From Pseudorhodoferax soli (GTDB lineage Bacteria; Pseudomonadota; Gammaproteobacteria; Burkholderiales; Burkholderiaceae_C): 64,000 nt of DNA. Position numbers and translations under genes: made by a program. The notes beneath the pieces are model-generated. The model had not been told where the DNA came from. It saw only the letters and a list, made by a program, of their open reading frames with translations, and ran no database searches. The DNA lies in the NCBI RefSeq assembly GCF_003337555.1, contig NZ_QPJK01000005.1:496001-560000 (forward strand). The letters are read 5' to 3'. Shown one piece after another: positions 8,909-17,633 of the stretch; the first letter of the stretch is position 1, and the number at the start of each line of letters is the position of its first letter.

Positions 8909-9328
8909 ATGAACGCCCATCCCATTGCGCCGAGCCCGGCGCAGGACGCACTGGCCCTGGTCGGCCGCATCCTGCTCGCCGTGCTGTTCATCCCGGCCGG
9001 CTTCGGCAAGCTCACCGGCTTTGCCGGCACCGTGGGCTACATCGGCTCGGTCGGCCTGCCGCTGCCGCAGGTGGGCGCGGCGCTGGCCATCGTGGTCGAG
9101 CTGGGCCTGGGGCTGGCGCTGCTGGTCGGGTTCAAGACGCGGCTCGCGGCCCTGGTGCTGGCGGTGTTCACGCTGGCGGCCTCGTTCTTCTTCCACAACT
9201 ACTGGGCGGTGCCGGCCGACAAGGCCATGGTGCAGCAGCTGATGTTCATGAAGAACGTGGCGATCGCGGGTGGCCTGCTGGCGTTCGTGGCCTTCGGTGC
9301 CGGGCGCTTCAGCGTGGACCGGCGCTGA
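8909..9328 (+). CDS. DoxX family membrane protein
   Basis: A 139-residue inner-membrane protein with four hydrophobic segments (about 14-34, 52-72, 77-95, 112-130). The RILLAVLFIPAGFGKLTGF motif is typical of DoxX/YqjF proteins. Family members are associated with quinone or thiosulfate redox chemistry and with electrophile resistance in some species; which applies is unknown. The start has AAGGAG upstream. Lying between two pirin genes, it probably belongs to the LysR-controlled group. Confidence 0.85.
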   Translation: MNAHPIAPSPAQDALALVGRILLAVLFIPAGFGKLTGFAGTVGYIGSVGLPLPQVGAALAIVVELGLGLALLVGFKTRLAALVLAVFTLAASFFFHNYWAVPADKAMVQQLMFMKNVAIAGGLLAFVAFGAGRFSVDRR

Positions 9329-9368
9329 CTACACTGGCGCGGTACACGCTTACTGGGAGTAGACGCGC

Positions 9369-10247
9369 ATGGCCATCGAACTGCTGTTGAACGGACACGA
9401 CAAAGACCTGGGCGGTGGCTTCGCCGTGCGCCGGCTGCTGCCTGCAGCCAAGCGCCAGGCCGTCGGTCCGTTCCTGTTCTTCGACCACTTCGGCCCGGCC
9501 GCGCAGCGGCCCGAGGACAACCACGATGTGCGGCCGCATCCGCACATCGGCCTGGCCACGGTGACCTACCTGTTCGAAGGCGCCATCTTCCACCGCGACA
9601 GCCTGGGCTCGGAGCAGGAGATCCAGCCCGGCGCGATCAACTGGATGACGGCCGGGCGCGGCATCGCGCATTCCGAGCGCCGGCCGGCGCGGCTGGCGCA
9701 GCAGTCGTATGTGAACCATGGCCTGCAGCTGTGGGCGGCGCTGCCGGAGGAACACGAGCGCACCGAACCCAGCTTCGAGCACACACCGGCCGCCAGCATC
9801 CCCGCGCTGGAGGTGGACGGCGTGCATGTGCGCGTGCTGATCGGCCATGCCTTCGGCAAGGTCTCGCCCGTCACCACCTTTTCCGAGACCGTGTACCTGG
9901 ATGTGGCGCTCAAGGGCGGCACCAGCTTCGTGCTGCCGCCGCTGGCGCCCGAACTCGCGGTCTATGCGGTCGACCATGCGCTGACCGTCGACGGCCAGGA
10001 GGTGGCGCCGCGCCAGCTGGCCGTGCTGCGGCCCGGTGCCGGCGTGGCCATCCACAGCACGGCGCCCGCGCGTGTGGCCGTGATCGGCGGCGCGCCGCTG
10101 GGGCACCGTCACATGTGGTGGAACTTCGTGGCCAGCCGCAAGGAGAGCATCGTGCAGGCGGCCGACGACTGGGAAGCCGGCCGCTTCGCCCGCGTGCCGG
10201 GCGAGAGCGAGTTCATCCCCTTGCCCGAGCGCCGCTTCACGGCCTGA
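9369..10247 (+). CDS. Pirin family protein
   Basis: A 292-residue pirin. The N-terminal cupin shows the family pattern FLFFDHFGP, RPHPHIGLATVTYLFEG and HSER metal ligands, and the C-terminal domain has GAPLGHRHMWWNFVASRKE. It lies 40 bp after doxX with GGGAG before the ATG. It is clearly a different pirin subfamily from the protein at 8137-8838, so the pair is not a recent duplication. Enzyme activity cannot be told from sequence. Confidence 0.88.
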   Translation: MAIELLLNGHDKDLGGGFAVRRLLPAAKRQAVGPFLFFDHFGPAAQRPEDNHDVRPHPHIGLATVTYLFEGAIFHRDSLGSEQEIQPGAINWMTAGRGIAHSERRPARLAQQSYVNHGLQLWAALPEEHERTEPSFEHTPAASIPALEVDGVHVRVLIGHAFGKVSPVTTFSETVYLDVALKGGTSFVLPPLAPELAVYAVDHALTVDGQEVAPRQLAVLRPGAGVAIHSTAPARVAVIGGAPLGHRHMWWNFVASRKESIVQAADDWEAGRFARVPGESEFIPLPERRFTA

Positions 10248-10350
10248 ATGGCGCTCGGTGCGGAACGCCGCCCTCGCTGCAGGGCCGGTCGCATACATGG
10301 TTCCGCAGCGCTGCACAGGCGCGGTGCGCGCCGGCGCTGCAGGCGTGACG

Positions 10351-11193
10351 TCAAAGCTGCAGCTCGCCTGTGACATGGGTGCGCGTTTCGCCGCCGACCC
10401 ACACCTGGCCGGCTGCGTCGCGGCCCAAATGGATGCGGCCCTGGCGGCCCAACCGTGTGCCCTGCGCCGCAACGTAGTCGCGCTGCGCCACGCCGCTGGC
10501 GAACAGCCACTGCGCCAGCGACGCATTGAGGCTGCCCGTCACGGGGTCTTCGACGATGGTCCCGAGGTGGTCCGAAAAGAAGGCGCGCACCTCGAAGGCC
10601 GCGTCTGCGCCGGCGCGGTGCGGGCCGACCACGCCGACGTCGATGCGGGCGGGCCAGCGCCGTGCCGGTTCCAGGGCCAGCACCTGCTCGGCAGAGGCCA
10701 GCCTGATGCCCAGCCATCCGGGGCCGTTGTCGATCCAGGCCGCATCGAGGATGTCGGCAGCAGCGATCCCCAGCATGCGCAACGCCGCGTCGAGCGCATC
10801 CGGCGCGGGCGCGCCGCTGCGGATCAGCGGTGGCGCGGCGAACGCCAGGCGTCCGTGGTCCCGCCGGATGGGCACCAGGCCGGCCCCGCACTCCTGGATG
10901 AGCTGCGCAGCGCCTGCGGGCGCGCCGTGCGTGGCAAGCCAGGCGTGGCAGCTGCCCAGCGTCGGATGCCCGGCAAAAGGCATCTCCCGGTCCAGCGTGA
11001 AGATCCTGACGCGGTAATGCGCCTGCGGCTGCGTGGGCGCCAGCAGGAAGGCGGTCTCCGAGAGGTTGAACCAGCGCGTCAGGCGCTGCATGTCCTCCGT
11101 GCTGAAGGCATCGGCGCCGGTGACGACCGCCAGCGGATTGCCCGACAGCGGGCCGGTGCCGAAGACATCGACGAGATGGATGGACTGGGGCAT
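10351..11193 (-). CDS. PhzF family phenazine-biosynthesis-like isomerase
   Basis: A 280-residue PhzF/diaminopimelate-epimerase-fold protein. Family motifs are present: VDVFGTGPLSGNPLAVV at the N terminus with the catalytic-region NLSETAFLL (Glu conserved), FAGHPTLGSCHAWL, and EDPVTGSLNASLAQWL near the C terminus. Most PhzF homologues outside phenazine clusters have unknown substrates, and no phenazine genes are nearby. The start is the ATG preceded by AGGAG. It follows the LysE exporter gene on the same strand after about 60 bp and may be in one transcript with it. Confidence 0.88.
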   Translation of the reverse strand: MPQSIHLVDVFGTGPLSGNPLAVVTGADAFSTEDMQRLTRWFNLSETAFLLAPTQPQAHYRVRIFTLDREMPFAGHPTLGSCHAWLATHGAPAGAAQLIQECGAGLVPIRRDHGRLAFAAPPLIRSGAPAPDALDAALRMLGIAAADILDAAWIDNGPGWLGIRLASAEQVLALEPARRWPARIDVGVVGPHRAGADAAFEVRAFFSDHLGTIVEDPVTGSLNASLAQWLFASGVAQRDYVAAQGTRLGRQGRIHLGRDAAGQVWVGGETRTHVTGELQL

Positions 11194-11255
11194 GGTGCCG
11201 CTCCTGGGTGAGGGTGCGTGGTGGCGGGAAGGGTGACGGTCCAGGGGCCGGCGCC

Positions 11256-11885
11256 TCAGCTGCGCCAGAACAGCAGCTTCAGTCCGGCGAGCGCGAACAC
11301 CGCCGAGAGCGTGCCTTCGATCCAGCGCCGCCACCGCGCGTAGAGGGCGACCATCGCGGCCGTCGAGAAGGCGATGGCGTAGCCGCCGAACACCAGCACG
11401 CCCAGGCCCACGCAGCCACCCACGATCGCCGGCAAGCCGCCCGCGGCGGCATCCGCCTGGATGCCCAGCGAGATGATGGCGGTCCAGGAGAGGATGGCCT
11501 TGGGGTTGCCGATGTGCATGAGCAGGCCCTGGCGGTAGAGCAAGCCGTAGCGCAGCGGCCCGCGGTCCGCGCGCGGCACCGCCATGCCGGTGGCCGGGCC
11601 CATGGCCGATCTGCCCGCGCGACACGCCAGGTAGAGCAGGTAGGCGCCGCCCGCCATCTTGACGAACCAGAGTGCCTCGGCGTACGCGGCCAGCAGCGCG
11701 GAGACGCCGGTTGCCGCCAGGACCGCCCAGAACAGGGAGCCGCTGACCACGCCGGCCGCCAGCACGAGGGCGGGGCGGCGGCCGTCGCGCATCGCCGTGC
11801 CCATGATGGCCATGTTGCTCGGCCCCGGGCTGGCGGTGGCGATGAGATAGGTTGCGTAGACGATGGCGATCTGGCTGGCGGCCAT
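11256..11885 (-). CDS. LysE/RhtB family amino-acid exporter
   Basis: A 209-residue membrane protein with about six transmembrane segments. The family signature is at the N terminus (ATASPGPSNMAIMGTAMRDG), and GLLMHIGNPKAILSW sits mid-protein. LysE family members export amino acids or related metabolites. It is divergent from a MocR-type regulator, which may control export in response to an amino compound. The start was chosen at MAASQIAIVY; the 31-codon extension is arginine-rich and covers the control region. Confidence 0.88.
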   Translation of the reverse strand: MAASQIAIVYATYLIATASPGPSNMAIMGTAMRDGRRPALVLAAGVVSGSLFWAVLAATGVSALLAAYAEALWFVKMAGGAYLLYLACRAGRSAMGPATGMAVPRADRGPLRYGLLYRQGLLMHIGNPKAILSWTAIISLGIQADAAAGGLPAIVGGCVGLGVLVFGGYAIAFSTAAMVALYARWRRWIEGTLSAVFALAGLKLLFWRS

Positions 11886-11970
11886 GCTGCTGTGCTCCCG
11901 TTGACAAGCGATGCGCCAGCGTCGAGGCCGCAGGCATCGCACAGCCCAGGCCCGGTGGCATGCGCCTTGA

Positions 11971-12004
11971 CGATACACTAAGGAAGAAATTCAAAAGTGT
12001 ATCG
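11971..12004. promoter_or_regulatory. Perfect inverted repeat, candidate MocR operator
   Basis: CGATACACT and AGTGTATCG form a perfect 9-bp inverted repeat separated by 16 bp. It lies in the divergent lysE-mocR gap, 26 bp before the MocR ATG. A partial third copy (TCGAGACACC) follows directly. It is the only strong symmetry in the gap, so it is the best candidate for an autoregulatory binding site. Confidence 0.5.
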
Positions 12005-12030
12005 AGACACCTTTATTCGAGACCCCGACC

Positions 12031-13377
12031 ATGCTGCTGCGCTCTCCATGGACGCCCCGCCTTGCCAGCACCGGCGCAAGCGCCGGCGAACGGCTGGCAC
12101 GGGCACTGGCCGACGACATCGTCGAGGGACGCCTGGCTGGTGGCGACCGCCTGCCTGCCCAGCGGGACATCGCGAAGGCGCTGCAGATCGGCTTGGGCAC
12201 GGTGACCAAGGCCTACGCCGTCCTCGAACGCAGGGGCCTCACGCGCAGCGTCAAGGGCCGCGGCACCTTCGTCGCGATCGACCGGTCGCACAGCGACCGG
12301 CAGATCGACCTCTCCACCAACGCGCCACCGGCCGCGCTGCACACCCGCTTCCTCGCGCGGACGCTGGCGGCGATCGCCCGCCGGGTCGACGCGGACCACT
12401 TCACGCTGTATGCGCCACCCGGCGGCCATCTGGAACACCGCCGCGTTCTCGCCCGCTGGCTGGAGACGATCGGGCTGGCCGTCGACCCGGCGCAGCTGGT
12501 GCTGACCAGCGGCGCACGCCAGGCGCTGTCGGTGGCCTTCGCGCTGGTGTGCGGCCGTGCTGGGCTGCTGCTGACCGAGCGGATCACCTACCCCGGCGCG
12601 ATCGCGCTGGCGCGGCGTGCGGGGTACCGCATGCAGGGCGTGGAGATCGATGCCGAGGGCATGGTGCCGCAGGCGCTCGCCCAGGCACTGCACGCGGCCG
12701 GGCCCGCCAGCGCCAGGGCGGTCTACCTCACGCCCACGCTGCACAACCCGACGACGGCCACCATGCCCGCGGCGCGCAGGCAGGCCATCGTGGACATCTG
12801 CCGCCAGGCGGGCGCCTGGATCATCGAAGACGGCGTGTATGCGTCCGCGTTGCCCGGATTGCCGCAGCTGGCGGCGCTGGCGCCCGACATCGCATTGCAC
12901 GTGAACGGGCTCTCCAAATCGCTGGGGCCGGGCCTGCAGATCGGCGTGCTGGCGCTGCCGGCCGGCCTGCGCGATGCCGCGCAAGCGCTGCTGCAGGACC
13001 TGCCCATGGCCCCCTCGGCGCTCTCCTGCGCCGTGGTCGACGAATGGCTGGCCACCGGCGCGGTCGCCACCATCCAGCGCGACCTGCGCCATGAGGCCCA
13101 GCGGCGTGCCAGGCTGGCCGCCACACTGCTCGGCACCGGGGCGCTTGCCTGGCATCCCGAGGCCTACAACGCCTGGCTGGCGATGCCGCGCGATGCTGCC
13201 GATGGCGTGGTCGCCGCTGCGGCGGCCATCGGCCTGAAGCTGACGCCGCCACAGGCCATGATGGTGCACGAGGACGACAGCGCCAGCGGTCTGCGGATCT
13301 GCCTGGGCGGCCCCCGCTTCGACGAACTGACGGAAGCCCTGGGGCACTTGGCGGCGCTGCTGCCGCGCCGCGCCTGA
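12031..13377 (+). CDS. MocR-type GntR/aminotransferase-fold regulator
   Basis: A 448-residue fusion of an N-terminal GntR winged helix (about 18-85; LPAQRDIAKALQIGLGTVTK) with a type I aminotransferase-like domain (about 95-440). The PLP-binding lysine is conserved in VNGLSKSLGPG (Lys296). MocR proteins use PLP adducts of amino acids or vitamin B6 as effectors. The start ATG lacks a clear Shine-Dalgarno sequence; CTG/ATG alternatives nearby are no better. It is divergent from a LysE exporter, its probable target. Confidence 0.88.
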   Translation: MLLRSPWTPRLASTGASAGERLARALADDIVEGRLAGGDRLPAQRDIAKALQIGLGTVTKAYAVLERRGLTRSVKGRGTFVAIDRSHSDRQIDLSTNAPPAALHTRFLARTLAAIARRVDADHFTLYAPPGGHLEHRRVLARWLETIGLAVDPAQLVLTSGARQALSVAFALVCGRAGLLLTERITYPGAIALARRAGYRMQGVEIDAEGMVPQALAQALHAAGPASARAVYLTPTLHNPTTATMPAARRQAIVDICRQAGAWIIEDGVYASALPGLPQLAALAPDIALHVNGLSKSLGPGLQIGVLALPAGLRDAAQALLQDLPMAPSALSCAVVDEWLATGAVATIQRDLRHEAQRRARLAATLLGTGALAWHPEAYNAWLAMPRDAADGVVAAAAAIGLKLTPPQAMMVHEDDSASGLRICLGGPRFDELTEALGHLAALLPRRA

Positions 13378-13440
13378 CGCCCTGTGGGGTGGGTGCCGCT
13401 CGGCGCGGCGTGCGCCGGCTTGGCGCCGGGGGCAGGGCCG

Positions 13441-14952
13441 TCAATCCTCGACGAAAGCTTCCTCGCGCTTGGACTTGACCGAGGGCAGCAGCACCACGAT
13501 CAGCAGCACGGCCGCGATCGCGAGCAGCGATGCCGACAGCGGCCGCGTGACGAACACGCTCCAGTCGCCGCGCGACAGCAGCAGCGCGCGGCGCAGGTTC
13601 TCTTCCATCATCGGCCCGAGGATCAGCCCGAGCAGCAGCGGCGCAGGCTCGCAGCCAAGCTTGTGGAACAGGTAGCCGACGATGCCGAAGATGGCGACCA
13701 TCCAGATCTCGAAGCTGTTGTTGTTCTCCGAGTACACGCCCACCGCGCAGAACAACACGATGGCCGGGAACAGCCATTTGTAGGGGATGGTCAGCAGCTT
13801 GATCCAGACGCCGATCAGCGGCAAATTCAGGATGATCAGCATGGCGTTGCCGATCCACATCGAGGCGATCAGGCCCCAGAACAGCTCGGGGTTGCTGGTC
13901 ATGACCTGCGGGCCCGGCTGGATGTTGTGGATGGTCATCGCACCCACCATCAGCGCCATCACCGCATTGGGCGGAATGCCCAGCGTCAGCAGCGGGATGA
14001 AGGAAGTCTGCGCACCGGCGTTGTTGGCCGACTCGGGGCCGGCCACGCCGCGGATGTTGCCCTGGCCGAACGGCACTTCACCCGGCTTGAGCTTGGTGCG
14101 CTTCTCGATGGTGTAGGACGCGAAGGCCGACAGCAGCGCGCCGCCGCCCGGCAGGATGCCCAGGGCCGAGCCCAGTGCCGTGCCGCGCAGCACAGCCGGC
14201 GTCATGCGCTTGAAGTCCTCCTTGGTCGGCATCAGCCCGGTGACCTTGGCCGTGAAGACCTCGCGCTCGCTGTCGGACTTGCCCAGGTTGGCGATGATCT
14301 CGCCGTAGCCGAACACGCCCATGGCGATGGCGATGAAGCTGATGCCGTCGGTCAGTTCGGGGATGTCGAAGCTGTAGCGCGCCACGCCCGAGTTCACGTC
14401 GGTGCCGACCAGGCCGAAGGCCAGGCCCAGCAGGATCATCGCGATGGCTTTCAGCAGCGAGCCCGAGGCCAGCACCACGGCGCCGATCAGGCCCAGCACC
14501 ATCAGCGAGAAGTACTCGGCCGGGCCGAACTTGAAGGCCACCTCGGTGAGCGGCGGAGCGAAGGCCGCGAGGATCAGGGTGCCCACGCAGCCCGCGAAGA
14601 ACGAGCCCAGGCCGGCCGCGGCGAGCGCGGGCCCGGCCCGGCCCTTGCGCGCCATCTGGTAGCCGTCGATCACGGTCACGACAGACGAGGCTTCGCCAGG
14701 CAGGTTGACCAGGATGGCGGTGGTGGAGCCGCCGTACTGCGCACCGTAGTAGATGCCGGCCAGCATGATCAGCGCGGCCACCGGGGGCAGGGCGTAGGTG
14801 GCGGGCAGCAGCATGGCGATGGTGGCCACCGGGCCGATGCCGGGCAACACGCCGATCAGCGTGCCCAGCAGGCAGCCGACGAAGGCATAGGCGAGGTTCT
14901 GGAAGGTGAACGCGACGCCGAAGCCGATGGAGAGGTTGTCGATCAGATCCAT
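13441..14952 (-). CDS. tctA: Tripartite tricarboxylate transporter permease TctA
   Basis: A 503-residue large membrane subunit of a TTT-family secondary transporter, with about 12 membrane segments. The family glycine-rich repeats are visible: GTLIGVLPGIGPVATIAMLL near the N terminus and a second GILPGGGALLSAFASY about residue 265. STTAILVNLPGEASSVVT is also conserved. It uses a periplasmic binding protein (TctC/Bug) and the small subunit TctB, which is encoded 25 bp upstream. No TctC gene is adjacent. Substrate cannot be assigned. Confidence 0.93.
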   Translation of the reverse strand: MDLIDNLSIGFGVAFTFQNLAYAFVGCLLGTLIGVLPGIGPVATIAMLLPATYALPPVAALIMLAGIYYGAQYGGSTTAILVNLPGEASSVVTVIDGYQMARKGRAGPALAAAGLGSFFAGCVGTLILAAFAPPLTEVAFKFGPAEYFSLMVLGLIGAVVLASGSLLKAIAMILLGLAFGLVGTDVNSGVARYSFDIPELTDGISFIAIAMGVFGYGEIIANLGKSDSEREVFTAKVTGLMPTKEDFKRMTPAVLRGTALGSALGILPGGGALLSAFASYTIEKRTKLKPGEVPFGQGNIRGVAGPESANNAGAQTSFIPLLTLGIPPNAVMALMVGAMTIHNIQPGPQVMTSNPELFWGLIASMWIGNAMLIILNLPLIGVWIKLLTIPYKWLFPAIVLFCAVGVYSENNNSFEIWMVAIFGIVGYLFHKLGCEPAPLLLGLILGPMMEENLRRALLLSRGDWSVFVTRPLSASLLAIAAVLLIVVLLPSVKSKREEAFVED

Positions 14953-14977
14953 GGAATGTTCTTGTCGTTGTGGTGGA

Positions 14978-15463
14978 TCAGGCGATGAACGTCGGCCAGA
15001 TCGGGAAATTGAGCTTCAGCGCGAGTTCGAACGCGACATAGCTGCCGATGGCCAGCACGGTGGCCAGGATGGCCACGCTCTTCCTGTCGAACTGCTCGCC
15101 GGCCATGCTGGCGATGAAGGTCAGCGCATAGATCGCCACGATCAGGCCCATGGCCGGGATGCCCAGTGACGGCAGGCCCGCCAGCAGCACGCCGAAGGCC
15201 AGGTTGGCGCCGATCACATAGCACAGCGGTTTCCAGGCGATCTTGCCGATCGGGTCGCCGTCCGCGCCGCCGTGGCGCAAGGCGTTGAGCATGATCAACG
15301 AGCCGAGGACGGCGATCAGCACGCCCACGATCAACGGAAAGTAGCCCGGGCCCATGCGCGCGGCGTCACCGACGGTGTAGCTTGTCGCGCCCCAGGCGAA
15401 CGCGACGCCGAACGCACTGAACATGGCGCCCGAATAAAAGTCTCTCTGGCTCTTGATTCCCAA
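14978..15463 (-). CDS. tctB: Tripartite tricarboxylate transporter small subunit TctB
   Basis: A 161-residue protein with four hydrophobic segments and the RMGPGYFPLIVGVLIAVLGS motif of TctB proteins. The start is taken as TTG because GGAGG lies five bases upstream and the protein then begins LGIKSQRDFYSG, typical for the family; the 26-codon extension is hydrophilic and unlike TctB. It precedes tctA in the same transcript and follows a two-component system by 116 bp. Confidence 0.85.
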   Translation of the reverse strand: MGIKSQRDFYSGAMFSAFGVAFAWGATSYTVGDAARMGPGYFPLIVGVLIAVLGSLIMLNALRHGGADGDPIGKIAWKPLCYVIGANLAFGVLLAGLPSLGIPAMGLIVAIYALTFIASMAGEQFDRKSVAILATVLAIGSYVAFELALKLNFPIWPTFIA

Positions 15464-15579
15464 AATGGCCTCCTGCGTGTGGGGAACGGCGCCATGGCGG
15501 CGCGCGGGGCGATCGTAGGAATGCGGCTCCTCGCCGTGCATGACGAGAAGATGAACGTTTGGTTAGGTGCGCGCGGTGG

Positions 15580-16947
15580 TCAGCCGGCCGGCAGCTTCAG
15601 CCGCGCGCACAGGCCGGGCGCGGCATCCTCGAAGACGAGGCTGGCGCCGTGCAGTTGGGCGATGGCGCGCACGCTGGCCAGGCCCAGGCCGGTGCCGGGC
15701 AGGCGCTCGTCGAGCCGGAAGAAGCGCTGGCCCAGCCGTGCCAATGCCACGGCGGCCACGCCGGGGCCGTTGTCGCGCACGGCGAGCTCGACCGTGTCGT
15801 GGCGGGCGCGCACGGCCACTTCGACGCGCGCGCCCGGCGTGTGCGCGCTGTACTTGAGCGCGTTGTCCACCAGGTTCGCGATCGCGCTAGCCAGCAGGTC
15901 GCGGTCACCCGCCGCCTGGGCCGGGGCGTCGCCGACCAGCTGCAGCGTGCAGCCCTGGTCCTCGGCCACGGCGGCGTAGAGCTCCACCACGTCGGCCGCG
16001 ATGGCGTGCAGCGACTGCGGCGTGAACTGCTGGCGCTGCGCGCCGGCCTCGGCCTCGGCGATCTGCAGCAGCTTGTGGAAGACGGCGTTGAGCTGCTCGA
16101 GTTCGGCGATGGTGGCGGCGCTGGCCGCCCGCAGGGCCGCGGGATCGCTGCCTTCGCGCTGCGCCTCGTGCAGCCGCGCCAGTGCGCGCGTGAGCGGCGT
16201 GCGCAGGTTGTGCGCGATGGTGTCGGAGACATGGCGCACGCCCTGCATCAGGCCCTCGATGCGGTCGAGCATGCGGTTGATGTCGTGCTCCAGCAGCGCG
16301 AACTCGTCGTCGCGCTCGGAGGGCTGCACGCGCTCGGCCAGCCGGCCGGCCGCGACCTGGGCGGCGGTGCGCCGCAGCGCGCCGATGCGCTGCTCCAGCA
16401 GGTCGCGGAACAGGTAGGTGCCGCCGACCACCAACAGCAGCGCCAGGAAGGTGGCGGCCTTGATGGCATCGCCGACGAGTTCGGCCATCTGGATCTGCTC
16501 GCTGCGGTCGTGGCCGACCACCAGGCGCGAGCCGTCGGGCAGCTTGCGGGTGGTCAGGTAGCCGGGCGCGGGGTGGCCGCTGCGCAGCAGGGTCTGCTCC
16601 TCGATGTCGCTGCCGGAGGCCGGCGGATCGGCGAAGCGGCTGCTGCCGGCGATGCGCCGGCCCTCGGCATCCAGCAGCACCAGCAGTTCGCGGTCGGAGT
16701 CCTCGCCATCGCCCAGGGATTCGTCGATGGCCTGCACCAGCGCGGCGCGGCCGCCCTGGTCGAAGCGCGCTTGCAGCTGCTGCGTGGTGCTGGCGATCTG
16801 GCGCAGCGTGCGCTGCTCCAGCAACACCACGGTGCGGATGTAGAACACCGACAGCGTGATGACCATGATCAGCATGGCCATGCCGGCGAAGGCCAGCGCG
16901 AGCCGGAACGCGGCGGAATGCCGCCAGACGCGCTGTCTCCCGCTCAT
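15580..16947 (-). CDS. Sensor histidine kinase
   Basis: A 455-residue membrane kinase. TM1 is at about 15-38, followed by a periplasmic loop of about 120 residues, TM2 at about 160-180, HAMP, a dimerisation domain with the phospho-accepting His246 in the H-box IAHNLRTPL, and a HATPase domain with DNALKYS and GTGLGL. The H-box has Asn where Glu is usual (HE to HN), as in some OmpR-linked kinases, which can reduce phosphatase rather than kinase activity. The ATG overlaps the response regulator stop (ATGA). Its location directly before tctBA suggests it controls the transporter. Confidence 0.9.
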   Translation of the reverse strand: MSGRQRVWRHSAAFRLALAFAGMAMLIMVITLSVFYIRTVVLLEQRTLRQIASTTQQLQARFDQGGRAALVQAIDESLGDGEDSDRELLVLLDAEGRRIAGSSRFADPPASGSDIEEQTLLRSGHPAPGYLTTRKLPDGSRLVVGHDRSEQIQMAELVGDAIKAATFLALLLVVGGTYLFRDLLEQRIGALRRTAAQVAAGRLAERVQPSERDDEFALLEHDINRMLDRIEGLMQGVRHVSDTIAHNLRTPLTRALARLHEAQREGSDPAALRAASAATIAELEQLNAVFHKLLQIAEAEAGAQRQQFTPQSLHAIAADVVELYAAVAEDQGCTLQLVGDAPAQAAGDRDLLASAIANLVDNALKYSAHTPGARVEVAVRARHDTVELAVRDNGPGVAAVALARLGQRFFRLDERLPGTGLGLASVRAIAQLHGASLVFEDAAPGLCARLKLPAG

Positions 16948-17633
16948 GCCGGCGGCTGGGCCGCCAGCTGGTAGCCGGCGCCGCGCACCGTGTGGATCAG
17001 CGGCTGGGCGAAGCCGTGGTCGATCTTCTTGCGCAGGCGGTTGATGTGCACATCGATGACGTTGGTCTGCGGGTCGAACTGGTAGTCCCACACCGATTCG
17101 AGCAGCATGGTGCGCGTGAGCACCTGGCCGGCGTTGGACACCAGGAAGGCCAGCAGCCGGAACTCGCGCGGCTGCAGCGCAATGGGCTGGCCGGCGCGCT
17201 CCACGCCGCGCGTCATGAGGTCGATGCGCAGGTCGGCCACCTGCAGGTGGCGCACCTCGGGCGCACTGCCGGCGCGGCGCACCAGGGCTTCGAGCCGGGC
17301 GGCCAGTTCGGAGAACGCGAAGGGCTTGGTGAGGTAGTCGTCGCCGCCGGCCTTGAGGCCGCGGATGCGCTCATCGACGGCGCTGAGCGCGCTGAGCACG
17401 AGAACGGGTGTCTTCTTGCCCAGGCGGCGCAGCGTGGCGAGGATGGCCAGGCCATCCACGTCGCCGGGCAGCATGCGGTCGAGCACGACCACGTCCCAGT
17501 GTTCCTCGACGGCGCGGGCCAGGCCCGTCACGCCGTCGCGGCAGTGCACGACGGCATGGCCCAGTTCACGCAGGCCGGTTGCGATGTAGCGGGCGTGCTC
17601 GGGCTCGTCCTCGATGACCAGGCAGCGCCACAT
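16944..17633 (-). CDS. OmpR-family response regulator
   Basis: A 229-residue regulator with a receiver domain (acidic pocket IEDEPEH, phospho-Asp in VVVLDRMLPGD, conserved Lys in LTKPFAF) and a winged-helix domain (PREFRLLAFLVSNAGQVLTR ... INRLRKKID ... VRGAGYQL). It pairs with the kinase whose start it overlaps. Its own ATG overlaps the trhO stop codon (TGATG), so trhO, regulator and kinase are translationally linked. Confidence 0.92.
   Translation of the reverse strand: MWRCLVIEDEPEHARYIATGLRELGHAVVHCRDGVTGLARAVEEHWDVVVLDRMLPGDVDGLAILATLRRLGKKTPVLVLSALSAVDERIRGLKAGGDDYLTKPFAFSELAARLEALVRRAGSAPEVRHLQVADLRIDLMTRGVERAGQPIALQPREFRLLAFLVSNAGQVLTRTMLLESVWDYQFDPQTNVIDVHINRLRKKIDHGFAQPLIHTVRGAGYQLAAQPPA

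Noticed and set aside
8137-10247. Pirin pair considered as a tandem duplication
   Set aside because: The two proteins belong to different pirin subfamilies with differing lengths and motifs.
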